Source: CAG-411 sp963643465 (GTDB lineage Bacteria; Bacillota; Clostridia; Lachnospirales; Lachnospiraceae). From it: a stretch of DNA of 64,000 nt. Below are positions 43,035 through 52,106 of the stretch, one piece after another. The notes under the pieces were generated by a model. The model was given only the letters and a program-made list of their open reading frames with translations. It had not been told where the DNA came from and did not search any database. Location: NCBI GenBank assembly GCA_963643465.1, contig CAVIJT010000009.1, positions 1-64,000 of the forward strand. Reading direction: 5' to 3'. Both the position numbers and the translations under genes were made by a program. Each line of letters starts with the position of its first letter. Positions within the stretch are counted from its first letter, which is position 1.

Positions 43035-45272
43035 TTACTTCTTTTTTGAAAATAATTTTTTCATATTATACCACATTGCACTTGTCAAACAAATAGATGA
43101 ATATGCACCTGCGATAATACCACCAATCAATGGAACGGTAAACTCTCTTAAGGAACTTACTCCAAAGATCAACAACATAAAAATCATAACAAATGTAGTA
43201 AGAGAAGTATTGATGTTACGGCTTACTGTCTGAGTAACAGAAATATCTACAATATCTTTCAATGAATCCGCCTTCTTCATCATCTTCTTATTCTCACGAA
43301 TACGGTCAAATGTTACAATTGTTGAGTTAATAGAGTATCCAAGGATGGTAAGCATACATGCAATAAAGGTATTGCTGACAGAAAGTAATCCCATCGCAGA
43401 ACCTATACCATAAACCATAAGCACAATTAAAACATCATGTAACAATGCAAAAATTGCACTGGCACCAAATGTAATATCTCTAAATCGAATGGCAATGTAA
43501 ATAAGCATCAATACAACCGCAATAGCAATGGCTTTTACTGCATCACTCTTCATCTCGCTACTTACAGACGCACTGATTGTCTCAAATTCAATGGTATCTG
43601 CATCAATCTTATACTTCTCCACAAAAGCCTCTGATAAATCTGCTGTCTGTTCATTATCTAAAACAGTTGTCTTAATTGTTAATGTATTTTCACCCTTTAC
43701 TGTTGAAATCTCAGGGTCCACAGATAATGTAGTTTTTACTAACTCTTCTACTTCTCCCTTAATATCATCCGCATCTACATCCTTATTGAATGTAACATTT
43801 GTAGATGTACCACCTGAGAAATCCAAACCATAGTTCAAAATAGTTCCCAATGTAGACTTATTGTATACCAAAGAACCGATACAAACAACAATAAGCACAA
43901 GTGCAAGTGCTGCAAACTTAGGGAAGTTCTTTACAAATCCAAATTTCTTTACTTTCTTTGCTTTTCCAAAGAATTTTATATCACTAAATCCTAATGCGAT
44001 CAGTCCATTTAATACAAATCTTGTTACATACAATGCAGTAAACATAGATAAGATAACACCGATTAGCAATGTTTTCGCAAAACCTGCTACCGTACCAGAA
44101 CCTAAATACAACAATACAATAGATGCAATAATTGTAGTAATGTTACCATCTAAGATAGCAGATAAAGCCTTTCCGAAACCATTCTTCATAGAAGTCTCTA
44201 AAGAATTACCATCTGCCAATTCCTCTTTCATACGAGTAAAGATAATTACGTTAGCATCAACCGCCATACCAATAGAAAGCAAAATACCTGCAATACCAGG
44301 CAATGTAAGTGTTACATCAAAACAGTTCAATACAAAACTGATCGCTCCTACATAGAAAATTAAAGCAATACTTGCTGCCACTCCTGGAATACGATATACC
44401 GCACACATAAATCCGATAATCAAAATTAAACCAATCACACCGGCAAGCATACTAGATTGGATTGCATTATCACCAAGTTTTGCTCCTACTACATTTGCCT
44501 GAATCTGCTTTAATTCCAAAGGAAGCGCTCCGATACGAATAGTAGACGCTAAATCGGTTGCCGCATCAAAATCTTCCATACCTTCAATAACAGCCTGTCC
44601 ACCTGAAATTGCTTTTGATACGCTAGGATTTGAAATTACTTCTCCATCATATACAATAGCAAGATTTCCACCGATAGCAGCTTGTGTTCCTTCTTCAAAC
44701 TTTGTAGCACCGTCTGCATTGAATTTTAAAGAAACTACATACTTTGTAGATGTTCCACTGGTATCTGTCTCTGGCTCTGCATTTGTAATATCGGAGCCAT
44801 CTACAACTACGATTCCAGCTTTATCCAATTCATCTTTAGACGCAGAAACCTTAGCACCAATATAAACGCCACTATCTGGATCTTCCAAATACTCCGTCAA
44901 ATCTGCTGAATTAATAAATGCGATATATCCAGCCTTACCAAGTTTGTTCAATACTTCTTCCGCGTCTGTTGCACCCGGAATATCTACAGTAATCTTATCG
45001 CTACCTTCCTGATAAACAACAGGCTCTTCACCTAAGCCTTCCACACGCATCTGCATTTTGTAGATGGTATCTGCCATCTCTGTGGAAGATGGATTGTCTT
45101 TTACTGCTTGGTAAGTAACACTTACACCTCCAGCAAGATCCAAACCAAGACGAATATGCTCGGCTGTTCCTTTGTGCTGTTCTCCTACACCGACAATGGC
45201 TACATATCCCAAAGCTGCAATGGCTACCACTACAGCCAGAATGTAGACAACGCCTTTCCTTACATTCTTCAT
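43035..45272 (-). CDS. secDF: SecDF fusion, protein translocase accessory subunit
   Basis: A 745-residue fusion of SecD (about 1-440) and SecF (about 450-745), the proton-driven helper of Sec export. SecD motifs LGLDLAGGVSVTY and the later TLPGIAGILLSIGMAVDANVIIF are present. The SecF half shows GLDFSGGTSTNVTF and the second transmembrane RND block with STIVTFDRIREN. About twelve membrane segments are expected. It lies 51 bases downstream of the SCIFF maturase gene on the same strand, so both can share a transcript. Confidence 0.97.
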   Translation of the reverse strand: MKNVRKGVVYILAVVVAIAALGYVAIVGVGEQHKGTAEHIRLGLDLAGGVSVTYQAVKDNPSSTEMADTIYKMQMRVEGLGEEPVVYQEGSDKITVDIPGATDAEEVLNKLGKAGYIAFINSADLTEYLEDPDSGVYIGAKVSASKDELDKAGIVVVDGSDITNAEPETDTSGTSTKYVVSLKFNADGATKFEEGTQAAIGGNLAIVYDGEVISNPSVSKAISGGQAVIEGMEDFDAATDLASTIRIGALPLELKQIQANVVGAKLGDNAIQSSMLAGVIGLILIIGFMCAVYRIPGVAASIALIFYVGAISFVLNCFDVTLTLPGIAGILLSIGMAVDANVIIFTRMKEELADGNSLETSMKNGFGKALSAILDGNITTIIASIVLLYLGSGTVAGFAKTLLIGVILSMFTALYVTRFVLNGLIALGFSDIKFFGKAKKVKKFGFVKNFPKFAALALVLIVVCIGSLVYNKSTLGTILNYGLDFSGGTSTNVTFNKDVDADDIKGEVEELVKTTLSVDPEISTVKGENTLTIKTTVLDNEQTADLSEAFVEKYKIDADTIEFETISASVSSEMKSDAVKAIAIAVVLMLIYIAIRFRDITFGASAIFALLHDVLIVLMVYGIGSAMGLLSVSNTFIACMLTILGYSINSTIVTFDRIRENKKMMKKADSLKDIVDISVTQTVSRNINTSLTTFVMIFMLLIFGVSSLREFTVPLIGGIIAGAYSSICLTSAMWYNMKKLFSKKK

Positions 45273-45323
45273 TTCTACCGCTCCTTCATTCTTTTATCCA
45301 TTGTGAAACTGTGTTACAAAAAC

Positions 45324-46721
45324 TTACTCCGACACAGCCTCTTCTACTTTTAACATAATGGCACATTCAATTCTTTTCTTCTGTAATTCACATCCAATTT
45401 CATAAGCACCATTAATGTCTCCCGTAAAGTTAAACGCATTGGCTGCACATCCGCCACTGCAATAAAATCTTGCAAAACAATCTTTACATTTTTCTTTTGC
45501 ATAGACATTACAAAGTTTAAATTGATTCTGTACCTGCGTATTGGTAATTCCTTCGTCCACATTTCCAAGCAAGAAATCCTCATTTCCCACAAACTGATGA
45601 CATGGGTAAAAATCACCCCAAGGAGTTACCGCCAGGTATTCTGTACCCGAACCACATCCAGACAAACGTTTTGCCACACATGGTCCGCCTGTCAAATCAA
45701 TCATAAAATGGAAGAAATTAAAACACTTTCCATCCTTTTTCCTGCGAATCATCTCTTTGGCAAGTTTGTCATATTCCGAACAGACAACTGGAACATCCTC
45801 TTTTGTTAAGGCATATCCTTCCTCTGGTGGTGCCACAACCGGTTCTACCGAAATCTGCTCAAAGCCCAAATCTGCCATATGCAATACATCCTCAGAAAAA
45901 TCTGTATTATAATGTGTGAAAGTACCTCTCACATAGTAATTTGTCTGATTTCTGCTGTCTGCTAACTTTTGAAACTTCGGAACAATAATGTCATAGCTGC
46001 TCTTACCATTTCTGGTAGGACGCATCTTATCATTAACTTCCTTTCTTCCATCCAGACTTAGCACTACATTTGCCATTTCTTTATTGGCAAATTCCATAAT
46101 CTCATCATCTAAAAGAATTCCGTTCGTAGTAAGTGTAAAGCGGAAATTTTTGTCATACTTCTTCTCTTGTTCTCTTCCGTATGCCACCAATTGCTTCACC
46201 ACATCAAAATTCATGGTAGGCTCGCCACCAAAAAAGTCTACTTCTAAATTCTTTCTGGTGCCGGAATTTGCAATAAGAAAATCTAAGGCTTTCTTTCCCA
46301 CTTCAAAACTCATCATAGCACGACGGCCTTTATATTCGCCTTCCTCAGCAAAACAATACTTACATCCCAAGTTACAATCATGGGCAATATGTAAGCAAAG
46401 TGCCTTTACCACTGTTTTTCGATTCTTAAAATCAAACACATAGTCCTTATACACATCTTCGGTAAATAAGGTTCCCTGTTCTTTCAATTCCTCAATCTCA
46501 TCAAAAGCCTCCTGAATATAAGCCTCAGAAATAGGTTCTTCCAAAAGCTGAGCAAACTGGGGCTGTTGATACTTATCCATCATCTTTGCAAGAATGGTGT
46601 CTTTAGACTCGGTTTCATACATAGCTAAAATGTCGTAAACCAACTCGTCCACCACATGTACACTCCCACTATTTACATCCAATACAATGTTATGTCCATT
46701 GCTCTTATATTGATGTATCAT
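45324..46721 (-). CDS. scfB: SCIFF peptide radical SAM maturase (SPASM protein)
   Basis: A 465-residue radical SAM enzyme that should install thioether cross-links on the SCIFF precursor encoded 82 bases upstream (CteB-type chemistry is known for this family). The N-terminal part (about 1-95) looks like a peptide-recognition domain. The SAM cluster cysteines are C116, C120 and C123 in CNLGCKYC. The SPASM region at about 330-455 has nine or more cysteines, including CVAKRLSGCGSG, CHQF, and CKDCFARFYCSGGC. Unlike many RiPP systems there is no dedicated exporter or protease here; the next gene is secDF. Confidence 0.95.
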   Translation of the reverse strand: MIHQYKSNGHNIVLDVNSGSVHVVDELVYDILAMYETESKDTILAKMMDKYQQPQFAQLLEEPISEAYIQEAFDEIEELKEQGTLFTEDVYKDYVFDFKNRKTVVKALCLHIAHDCNLGCKYCFAEEGEYKGRRAMMSFEVGKKALDFLIANSGTRKNLEVDFFGGEPTMNFDVVKQLVAYGREQEKKYDKNFRFTLTTNGILLDDEIMEFANKEMANVVLSLDGRKEVNDKMRPTRNGKSSYDIIVPKFQKLADSRNQTNYYVRGTFTHYNTDFSEDVLHMADLGFEQISVEPVVAPPEEGYALTKEDVPVVCSEYDKLAKEMIRRKKDGKCFNFFHFMIDLTGGPCVAKRLSGCGSGTEYLAVTPWGDFYPCHQFVGNEDFLLGNVDEGITNTQVQNQFKLCNVYAKEKCKDCFARFYCSGGCAANAFNFTGDINGAYEIGCELQKKRIECAIMLKVEEAVSE

Positions 46722-46761
46722 CCGTGTCTCCTTTCAAACAGAACATGTCATAACGCACTAA

Positions 46762-46783
46762 TAGCGGGGATTCCTCCCCGCTA
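46762..46783 (-). repeat. Hairpin between scfA and scfB
   Basis: TAGCGGGGA (46762-46770) and TCCCCGCTA (46775-46783) form a perfect 9-bp stem with a TTCC loop. T-run is weak. It probably protects or attenuates the transcript so that precursor is made in excess over maturase. Confidence 0.7.
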
Positions 46784-46803
46784 ATTAAATAGACGTCTGA
46801 CGT

Positions 46804-46944
46804 TTATTTATGCTCGCAGCTTTGGTTTCCTACTGTACAAGATGTCTTACATGCTGACTGGCAAGATGTCTGGCACTCACCGCATCCGCCCTTCTTTACA
46901 GTATTCTGCAAATTTTTGGTTGTTAATGACTTAATATGCTTCAT
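46804..46944 (-). CDS. scfA: SCIFF ribosomal peptide precursor (six Cys in 46 residues)
   Basis: A 46-residue peptide starting MKHIKSLTTKNLQNTV and ending CEHK. Its six cysteines at residues 21, 24, 28, 32, 36 and 43 follow a KKGG leader end and match the SCIFF (six cysteines in forty-five) family. AGGAGG lies upstream of the ATG at good spacing. The family is widespread in Clostridia, always with a radical SAM partner, and its cysteines are cross-linked to nearby residues (Thr/Ser and others) as thioethers. The biological role remains unclear. Candidate promoter boxes are at 46985-47000. Confidence 0.97.
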   Translation of the reverse strand: MKHIKSLTTKNLQNTVKKGGCGECQTSCQSACKTSCTVGNQSCEHK

Positions 46945-46984
46945 TTGAAATGTTCCTCCTTCTATTATTTTGGCATAAGAGCCT

Positions 46985-47023
46985 ATTATAACGAATTATA
47001 ACACATTTTCTATACCTTGAAAA
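46985..47023 (-). promoter_or_regulatory. Promoter region of scfAB-secDF
   Basis: Two tandem TATAAT boxes (47000-46995 and 46990-46985, minus strand); a weak TTTTCA lies 17 bases before the first. The 18-base block GAAAATGTGTTATAATTC (47010-46993) recurs with one change upstream of the hybrid kinase gene. Confidence 0.6.
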
Positions 47024-47040
47024 GTCTTTTTTTGTCGCTC

Positions 47041-48975
47041 TTATTTTCCCTTACTCACTCTTATGGTTTCTATTAATCCCTGGGGAAGATGTTTCATCAC
47101 CATCTTTTCTAATTCCTCTCCACGTACGGGCTTTGATAAATAATCTACAAAACCGGCAGCCAAATATTTCTCCTTTTCCCCGGCAATGGCATTGGCAGTA
47201 AGAACAACAACAGGAACCTGATTATTAGAATTTGCTCCTTCTCTGATTTTTTGAAGAGTCTCAACACCGTCCATTTCCGGCATCATATGATCCATAAGGA
47301 TTAAATGGTAAGTATTGTCCTTTATAAGCTCCAGAGCTTCCGCCCCACTTTTTGCTAACGTAATCTGCACTTTCGTATCCCGAAGAAGCCCTTTTACTAC
47401 CTGCAAATTCATCATTACATCATCTACTACAAGCACTTTTGCCTCTGGTGCTTGAAAACGCTCTTTATACTCTTCTTTTTCCACCGTATAGTTATGAATA
47501 CGAGAAAAGAAATCTCCTATTGGCTCTCTGCTCACTACAGTCTGTGGCAATGCTACAAAAAAGGTGGAGCCTTTTCCCACCTCACTCTCTACCCAAACAG
47601 CACCATCCATCTGATCCAATAATTGCTTTGTAATAGCAAGTCCAAGCCCCGTTCCCTCGATATGGCGATTTCGCTCTTTCTCCAATCGCTCAAAAGAGGA
47701 AAACAAGTATTTTTTATTCTCTGGTGAAATGCCAATTCCGCTATCTTTCACCTGTAACTGAAGTTCAATTTTCTCAGTGCCAGTTTCCCGATAATTGACA
47801 CACATTTCCACATATCCTTGTTCCGTATACTTCACGGCATTATTTAAAATATTGGTAATAATCTGCCTTACTCGCACCTCATCTCCATACAATCGTCGTG
47901 GCAGACGCTCATCTCCCTTAACAGACAATTTAAGACCTTTCTCATAAGCTCGCATGTACACCATGTTATAACAATCTCGTAATAAATTTTCTACTTCGTA
48001 CTCCACTGGAACAATGTCCATATTTCCCGATTCTATCTTTGAAAAGTCTAATATGTCATTGATAATGGAAAGCAAAGATTTTCCCGCACTTTCAATATTA
48101 TTCGCATACAATTTCTGATTTTCGCTCAATGGTTCTCGCAGAAGCATCTCATCCATCCCAAGAATAGAATTTATAGGAGTTCGGATTTCGTGAGACATAT
48201 TGGCAAGGAAATTACTCTTTGCCATACTCGCCTTTATAGCTTCTTCTCTTGCATATTCCGCCTCTTTTCGGGTTTTATCAAGTTCCGTCATCGTCTCCAT
48301 CAGTTTCTGATAATCTGGCGTTTCCATAGAAAATAAAATCATCACAATTCCCAGTGCCAGTGTAAAGTTTGCCAAAAGCACACCAGGAAATACCAGCATT
48401 TGCAAAAGCGGACCCATACATGCCGTAAACAAATAAACAAATATGGAAACTTTCTGCCTGAAGGTAAATTTTTGAAATCCCTGCAAAAGTACCGCTACCG
48501 CACATACAATAAAGAAATATGGCACAACAAATACCAGCGCATAACAAACTCCATGTACATATTCTCCCTGTGCATTAAAAGAAAAGAAATATCCAAATTT
48601 AGCATTTAATACTACCGCAATAAAATAACAAACAAATCCAATTTGATCCACCCGAAAAAGAATACTTTTCGAATTATGTTTCCCATGCACACACAAATCA
48701 AAATAAAGGAAAAAGTAAAATTCCATGATTGCAACGCATATGTAATACAATGTATTGAGAAATAGATTTAAAGCAAGTGGCACTTGTGAACCATAACTTA
48801 TGGTAATCGCAGTCAATACATCCAAAACATCTGCTATAAGCGTAATAACAACCACTTTTTGAAACGTTCGATTCACTTCTGAATATGAACTATATTGCAA
48901 TTTTACATAAATATATAGCACTATCAAAAAAGCTGCTGCTGTAATTCCAAAATCAATATTATATATTAAATTCAT
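47041..48975 (-). CDS. Membrane hybrid histidine kinase (7TM-HisKA-HATPase-REC)
   Basis: A 644-residue sensor kinase. About seven hydrophobic segments span residues 8-215 with no large extracellular domain, then a short coiled linker. The HisKA domain has His262 in NMSHEIRTP, the ATPase shows N, G1 and G2 boxes (LNNAVKYTEQG, DSGIGIS, GTGLGLAI), and a C-terminal receiver has DDVMMN, Asp in LILMDHMMPEMDG and Lys in SKPV. The start is ATG 48975, after AAGGGG; the longer frame to 49107 lacks a site. The receiver needs an Hpt partner, and the REC-Hpt protein at 27.5 kb is a candidate. It lies just upstream of scfA. Confidence 0.88.
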   Translation of the reverse strand: MNLIYNIDFGITAAAFLIVLYIYVKLQYSSYSEVNRTFQKVVVITLIADVLDVLTAITISYGSQVPLALNLFLNTLYYICVAIMEFYFFLYFDLCVHGKHNSKSILFRVDQIGFVCYFIAVVLNAKFGYFFSFNAQGEYVHGVCYALVFVVPYFFIVCAVAVLLQGFQKFTFRQKVSIFVYLFTACMGPLLQMLVFPGVLLANFTLALGIVMILFSMETPDYQKLMETMTELDKTRKEAEYAREEAIKASMAKSNFLANMSHEIRTPINSILGMDEMLLREPLSENQKLYANNIESAGKSLLSIINDILDFSKIESGNMDIVPVEYEVENLLRDCYNMVYMRAYEKGLKLSVKGDERLPRRLYGDEVRVRQIITNILNNAVKYTEQGYVEMCVNYRETGTEKIELQLQVKDSGIGISPENKKYLFSSFERLEKERNRHIEGTGLGLAITKQLLDQMDGAVWVESEVGKGSTFFVALPQTVVSREPIGDFFSRIHNYTVEKEEYKERFQAPEAKVLVVDDVMMNLQVVKGLLRDTKVQITLAKSGAEALELIKDNTYHLILMDHMMPEMDGVETLQKIREGANSNNQVPVVVLTANAIAGEKEKYLAAGFVDYLSKPVRGEELEKMVMKHLPQGLIETIRVSKGK

Positions 48976-49066
48976 CCCGCATCCCCTTTCCCAAAAGGCC
49001 CTCATCTTCCGTACATCTCTAGATTGCTTTTTGCCCCCACAAAAAGAAAACAATCCTAATTTCTTT

Positions 49067-49092
49067 GAATTATAACATATTTTCCCATTTCG
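49067..49092 (-). promoter_or_regulatory. Possible promoter of the hybrid kinase gene
   Basis: Minus strand: TATAAT at 49074-49069, weak TAGACC 17 bases upstream. The block GAAAATATGTTATAATTC (49084-49067) matches the scfA promoter block in 17 of 18 bases. Confidence 0.45.
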
Positions 49093-49122
49093 GTCTATAT
49101 TCCACAAAAAAACTTCTTTCTT

Positions 49123-49485
49123 TTAACTTAACATGCCACCAAACATGCCACTACCTGCACATAGAAAGAAAATAAGTATCAGTTTTTTTACATCTTCCAC
49201 AAAATATCCATTTCCTAGAAAAGACACCAAAAACAAAATAAGAAAATAGCCAACTCCGATAAATAGTCCCCACAAAAACTGTCTCTTACCTACCTTTTTT
49301 CCAATTTTCCATCCAGATATGAGATTTGGCAATATGTAACAAGAAACCAAAAAAATTCCCAGCGCCATTGTTGGCATATTGGTTTTATACATAAAAAACG
49401 CCGCTAGAAGCAAAAGTAACCCTGTAATTAGCGCTGCCAGAAACATATATTTTACATAATAGGAAGCATAGTTTTTCTTTTCCAT
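49123..49485 (-). CDS. TIGR04086-type small membrane protein
   Basis: A 120-residue four-helix protein: hydrophobic segments at about 12-33, 37-57, 69-90 and 97-115. The loop GWKIGKKVGKRQFLWGLFIGVGYF and the glycine-rich end CAGSGMFGGML fit the TIGR04086 family of clostridial membrane proteins, which often lie near yajC, SCIFF genes and secDF, as here. Function unknown. A GTG nine bases upstream (49494) is possible but is part of the purine-rich binding region. Confidence 0.75.
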   Translation of the reverse strand: MEKKNYASYYVKYMFLAALITGLLLLLAAFFMYKTNMPTMALGIFLVSCYILPNLISGWKIGKKVGKRQFLWGLFIGVGYFLILFLVSFLGNGYFVEDVKKLILIFFLCAGSGMFGGMLS

Positions 49486-49558
49486 TATTCCCACCCAAAT
49501 GTGTTTTTTTTTAGTATATGTGTCCCTTTCTACTTTTAGACTTGTAATACATTTCTTC

Positions 49559-49587
49559 TTGAAAAGGTTTTCTATTTCTCTTACAAT
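49559..49587 (+). promoter_or_regulatory. Promoter of the 49641 PHP gene
   Basis: TTGAAA (49559-49564), 17 bases, TACAAT (49582-49587). Confidence 0.65.
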
Positions 49588-49640
49588 ACAATAGAATAAG
49601 CAAACGAATGCTTTACTAAAACTTGAAAGAAGGTTTTTTC

Positions 49641-50492
49641 ATGAAATATATTGATTTACATGTCCATTCTAATGTATCAGACGGTTCATTTACTCCCAGC
49701 GAACTGGTAAAAGAAGCCCTACGATACAATCTGGCAGCATTTGCCCTGACCGACCATGATACGGTTTCCGGTGTACCAGAAGCCATAGAAGCTGCAAAAG
49801 GCACAGGCATTGAAGTAATTCCCGGCGCAGAGATTTCCGCAGGTTACAAAAAGAAAGATATTCATATTTTAGGTCTACTCCTTCGTTATGATGACCCCAA
49901 ATTGCAAGCTACGTTAGAGGAAGCCATTAAAGAACGTGATGCCAGAAACGAAAAAATGGCAAATAATCTGGCAAACGGCGGTCTTGATATTGATATTGAC
50001 CGACTGAAAGCTGCATTTCCTCCAGATACCGTTCTCACAAGAGCACATTTTGCCCGCTATCTGGCAGAAACTGGACAGGTAAAATCCATCAACGCAGCTT
50101 TTGATCACTATTTGAATGCAGATGGTCCTTACTATGTTCCGAGAAAATATATCACACCAGAAGATGCCATTGCTCTTATTAAACATGCAGGCGGCATTCC
50201 GGTATTGGCACATCCTTTGATTTATCATTTGCCAGAGGAAGAACTTGATGCCCTTATTTGTCGCCTAAAGAATGCAGGTCTTGCAGGTCTTGAAGTATTC
50301 TATTCTTCTAACACTGGTTTTGACGAAGGAATCCTCCGACGCTACGCCAATAAATACGATTTGCTTATGACTGGCGGTTCGGATTTTCACGGTTCCAACA
50401 AACCACACATTTCACTTGGAAGCGGAAAGGGAAATTTGAAAATTCCATACTCGATACTAGAACACTTAAAAGAATATCAAGCCACCCATTAA
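49641..50492 (+). CDS. PHP phosphoesterase, YciV/TrpH (RNase AM) family
   Basis: A 283-residue PHP-domain enzyme: DLHVHSNVSDG near the start, TDHDTVSG at about 35-42, PGAEIS at about 61-66, then ARYL, AHP at about 190-192 and SDFHG at about 252-256. The family includes enzymes that dephosphorylate 3',5'-bisphosphonucleotides (pAp) and trim the 5' ends of rRNA (RNase AM); I cannot tell which substrate applies. The start is the ATG after AAGAAGG; the TTG at 49623 is further out. It is a plus-strand gene inserted between yajC and the TIGR04086-like gene. Confidence 0.85.
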   Translation: MKYIDLHVHSNVSDGSFTPSELVKEALRYNLAAFALTDHDTVSGVPEAIEAAKGTGIEVIPGAEISAGYKKKDIHILGLLLRYDDPKLQATLEEAIKERDARNEKMANNLANGGLDIDIDRLKAAFPPDTVLTRAHFARYLAETGQVKSINAAFDHYLNADGPYYVPRKYITPEDAIALIKHAGGIPVLAHPLIYHLPEEELDALICRLKNAGLAGLEVFYSSNTGFDEGILRRYANKYDLLMTGGSDFHGSNKPHISLGSGKGNLKIPYSILEHLKEYQATH

Positions 50493-50503
50493 CTATAAAG
50501 AAC

Positions 50504-50550
50504 AAAGCCTGCCAACGATACATACCGCTGGCAGGCTTTCTGTTTTATTT
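50504..50550. terminator. Bidirectional terminator between PHP gene and yajC
   Basis: A perfect 11-bp stem AAAGCCTGCCA / TGGCAGGCTTT (50504-50514, 50529-50539) with a 14-base loop and T-rich tails on both strands. It reaches the yajC stop codon. Confidence 0.9.
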
Positions 50551-50850
50551 TGCTTTTTCTATTTCTGTAATATGGGATTTCTTCATTGGAATTCTACAAT
50601 TCTTGTTGCTACCAAATTCCACAATTACAATCTCGTCACTTACATCCTGTACTACACCATAAAATCCACTGCTTGTAACAATGCTGTCTCCTGCCTCTAC
50701 AGAAGATACCATTGCATCATGCTGTTTCTGTTCTTTGCTTTGTTTACGGAACATAAATACATAAAAAACAACTAAGACAACAACCATAATTAAAATCATC
50801 ATCATGTCTGTTCCGCCTGCTCCACCACTTAATACTGGAAAAAAGTTCAT
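50545..50850 (-). CDS. yajC: Preprotein translocase subunit YajC
   Basis: A 101-residue single-pass protein that joins SecD-SecF. The helix at about 17-35 (MMILIMVVVLVVFYVFMF) is followed by RKQSKEQKQHDAMVSSVEAGDSIVTSSGFYGVV, the family signature. It is 25 bases after tgt, the usual tgt-yajC order, while secDF lies 5 kb downstream in the same direction. Confidence 0.95.
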   Translation of the reverse strand: MNFFPVLSGGAGGTDMMMILIMVVVLVVFYVFMFRKQSKEQKQHDAMVSSVEAGDSIVTSSGFYGVVQDVSDEIVIVEFGSNKNCRIPMKKSHITEIEKAK

Positions 50851-50875
50851 GCTATCCTATCCTTTCTATCTGCAA

Positions 50876-52009
50876 TCAATCCACACCGCGTTCCATTCCT
50901 GCAAGTTTTGCAGCTTTGTATTCCTGATAGCGGTTCTCCCGAATTGCTGCACGTATTTCTTCCATCATTGTATTGTAAAAATACAAATTATGCAAGACAA
51001 TTAATCGCAAACCTAACATTTCTTTTGCTTTTAACAGGTGTCTAATATATGCTCTGCTATAATGTTTACAAGCAGGACACTGACATCCCTCCTCCATTGG
51101 ACGAGGATCTGTTTCAAATCTGGCATTTAAAAGATTAATCTTTCCAAAATTGGTATACGCATGTCCATGTCGTCCATTTCTGGTTGGATATACACAGTCA
51201 AAAAAGTCCACACCACGATCTACTGCCTCTAAAATATTTGCAGGTGTTCCCACACCCATCAAATAAGTAGGTTTTTCCAATGGCAAATGAGGCACGACTT
51301 CATCCAAAATACGATACATCTCCTCATGGCTCTCACCTACTGCAAGTCCACCAATTGCATATCCATCTAAGTCCATTTTAGAAATGGTCTTGGCATGAGC
51401 AATTCGAATATCTTCATAAGTTCCGCCCTGATTAATTCCAAAAAGCATCTGCTGTTTGTTAATCGTATCCGGAAGTCCGTTGAGACGTTCCATCTCCTTT
51501 TTGCATCGCTCCAACCATCTGGTTGTACGATCCACTGACTTTTGCATATACTCTCTAGTTGCCGGATGAGGTGGGCATTCATCAAATGCCATGGCAATAG
51601 TGGATGCCAAGTTGGACTGTATCTGCATACTTTCCTCTGGCCCCATAAAAATCTTTCTTCCATCCACATGAGAGCTAAAATATACGCCTTCCTCTTTGAT
51701 TTTTCGAAGTCCTGCAAGAGAAAACACTTGGAATCCGCCAGAATCTGTTAAAACGGGCTTATCCCATACCATAAATTTGTGAATTCCGCCCATTTGTTTT
51801 ACAATCTGATCTCCCGGTCTTACATGCAAATGATAGGTGTTTGATAATTCTACCTGAGTTCCAATTTCCTGCAAATCCTGAGTAGAAACTCCTCCTTTTA
51901 TGGCTGCTGCCGTTCCTACATTCATAAATACAGGGGTTTGGATTGTTCCATGCACCGTTTCAAATTCGGCACTTTTTGCTCGTCCATCCCGGTTGATTAT
52001 CTTATACAT
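50876..52009 (-). CDS. tgt: Queuine tRNA-ribosyltransferase
   Basis: A 377-residue enzyme that exchanges G34 of certain tRNAs for the queuosine precursor preQ1. Catalytic Asp residues sit in TDSGGFQVFSLAG and DCVYPTRNGRHG; the zinc site CQCPACKHYSRAYIRHL is near the C-terminus. The start is chosen at 52009, after AAAGGAG; the frame to 52033 has an ATG that precedes that site. Queuosine synthesis genes are not in the window. Confidence 0.97.
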   Translation of the reverse strand: MYKIINRDGRAKSAEFETVHGTIQTPVFMNVGTAAAIKGGVSTQDLQEIGTQVELSNTYHLHVRPGDQIVKQMGGIHKFMVWDKPVLTDSGGFQVFSLAGLRKIKEEGVYFSSHVDGRKIFMGPEESMQIQSNLASTIAMAFDECPPHPATREYMQKSVDRTTRWLERCKKEMERLNGLPDTINKQQMLFGINQGGTYEDIRIAHAKTISKMDLDGYAIGGLAVGESHEEMYRILDEVVPHLPLEKPTYLMGVGTPANILEAVDRGVDFFDCVYPTRNGRHGHAYTNFGKINLLNARFETDPRPMEEGCQCPACKHYSRAYIRHLLKAKEMLGLRLIVLHNLYFYNTMMEEIRAAIRENRYQEYKAAKLAGMERGVD

Positions 52010-52033
52010 AACATTCTCCTTTCCGTATTCCAT

Positions 52034-52069
52034 AAGAAAAGAGGTACAGACACGTATGTTCCTACCTCT
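52034..52069 (-). terminator. Terminator upstream of tgt
   Basis: On the minus strand AGAGGTA and TACCTCT (52063-52069, 52040-52046) pair around a 16-base loop, followed by TTTTCTT. It ends the transcript of the 52107-52649 gene. Confidence 0.65.
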
Positions 52070-52106
52070 CTTTCTATCTTCTTTGCAACCCTTCTTCTAT
52101 ATCGTA

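Noticed and set aside
47439..47633. Small plus-strand frame within the hybrid kinase gene
   Set aside because: Antisense shadow of the kinase ATPase domain with no binding site.
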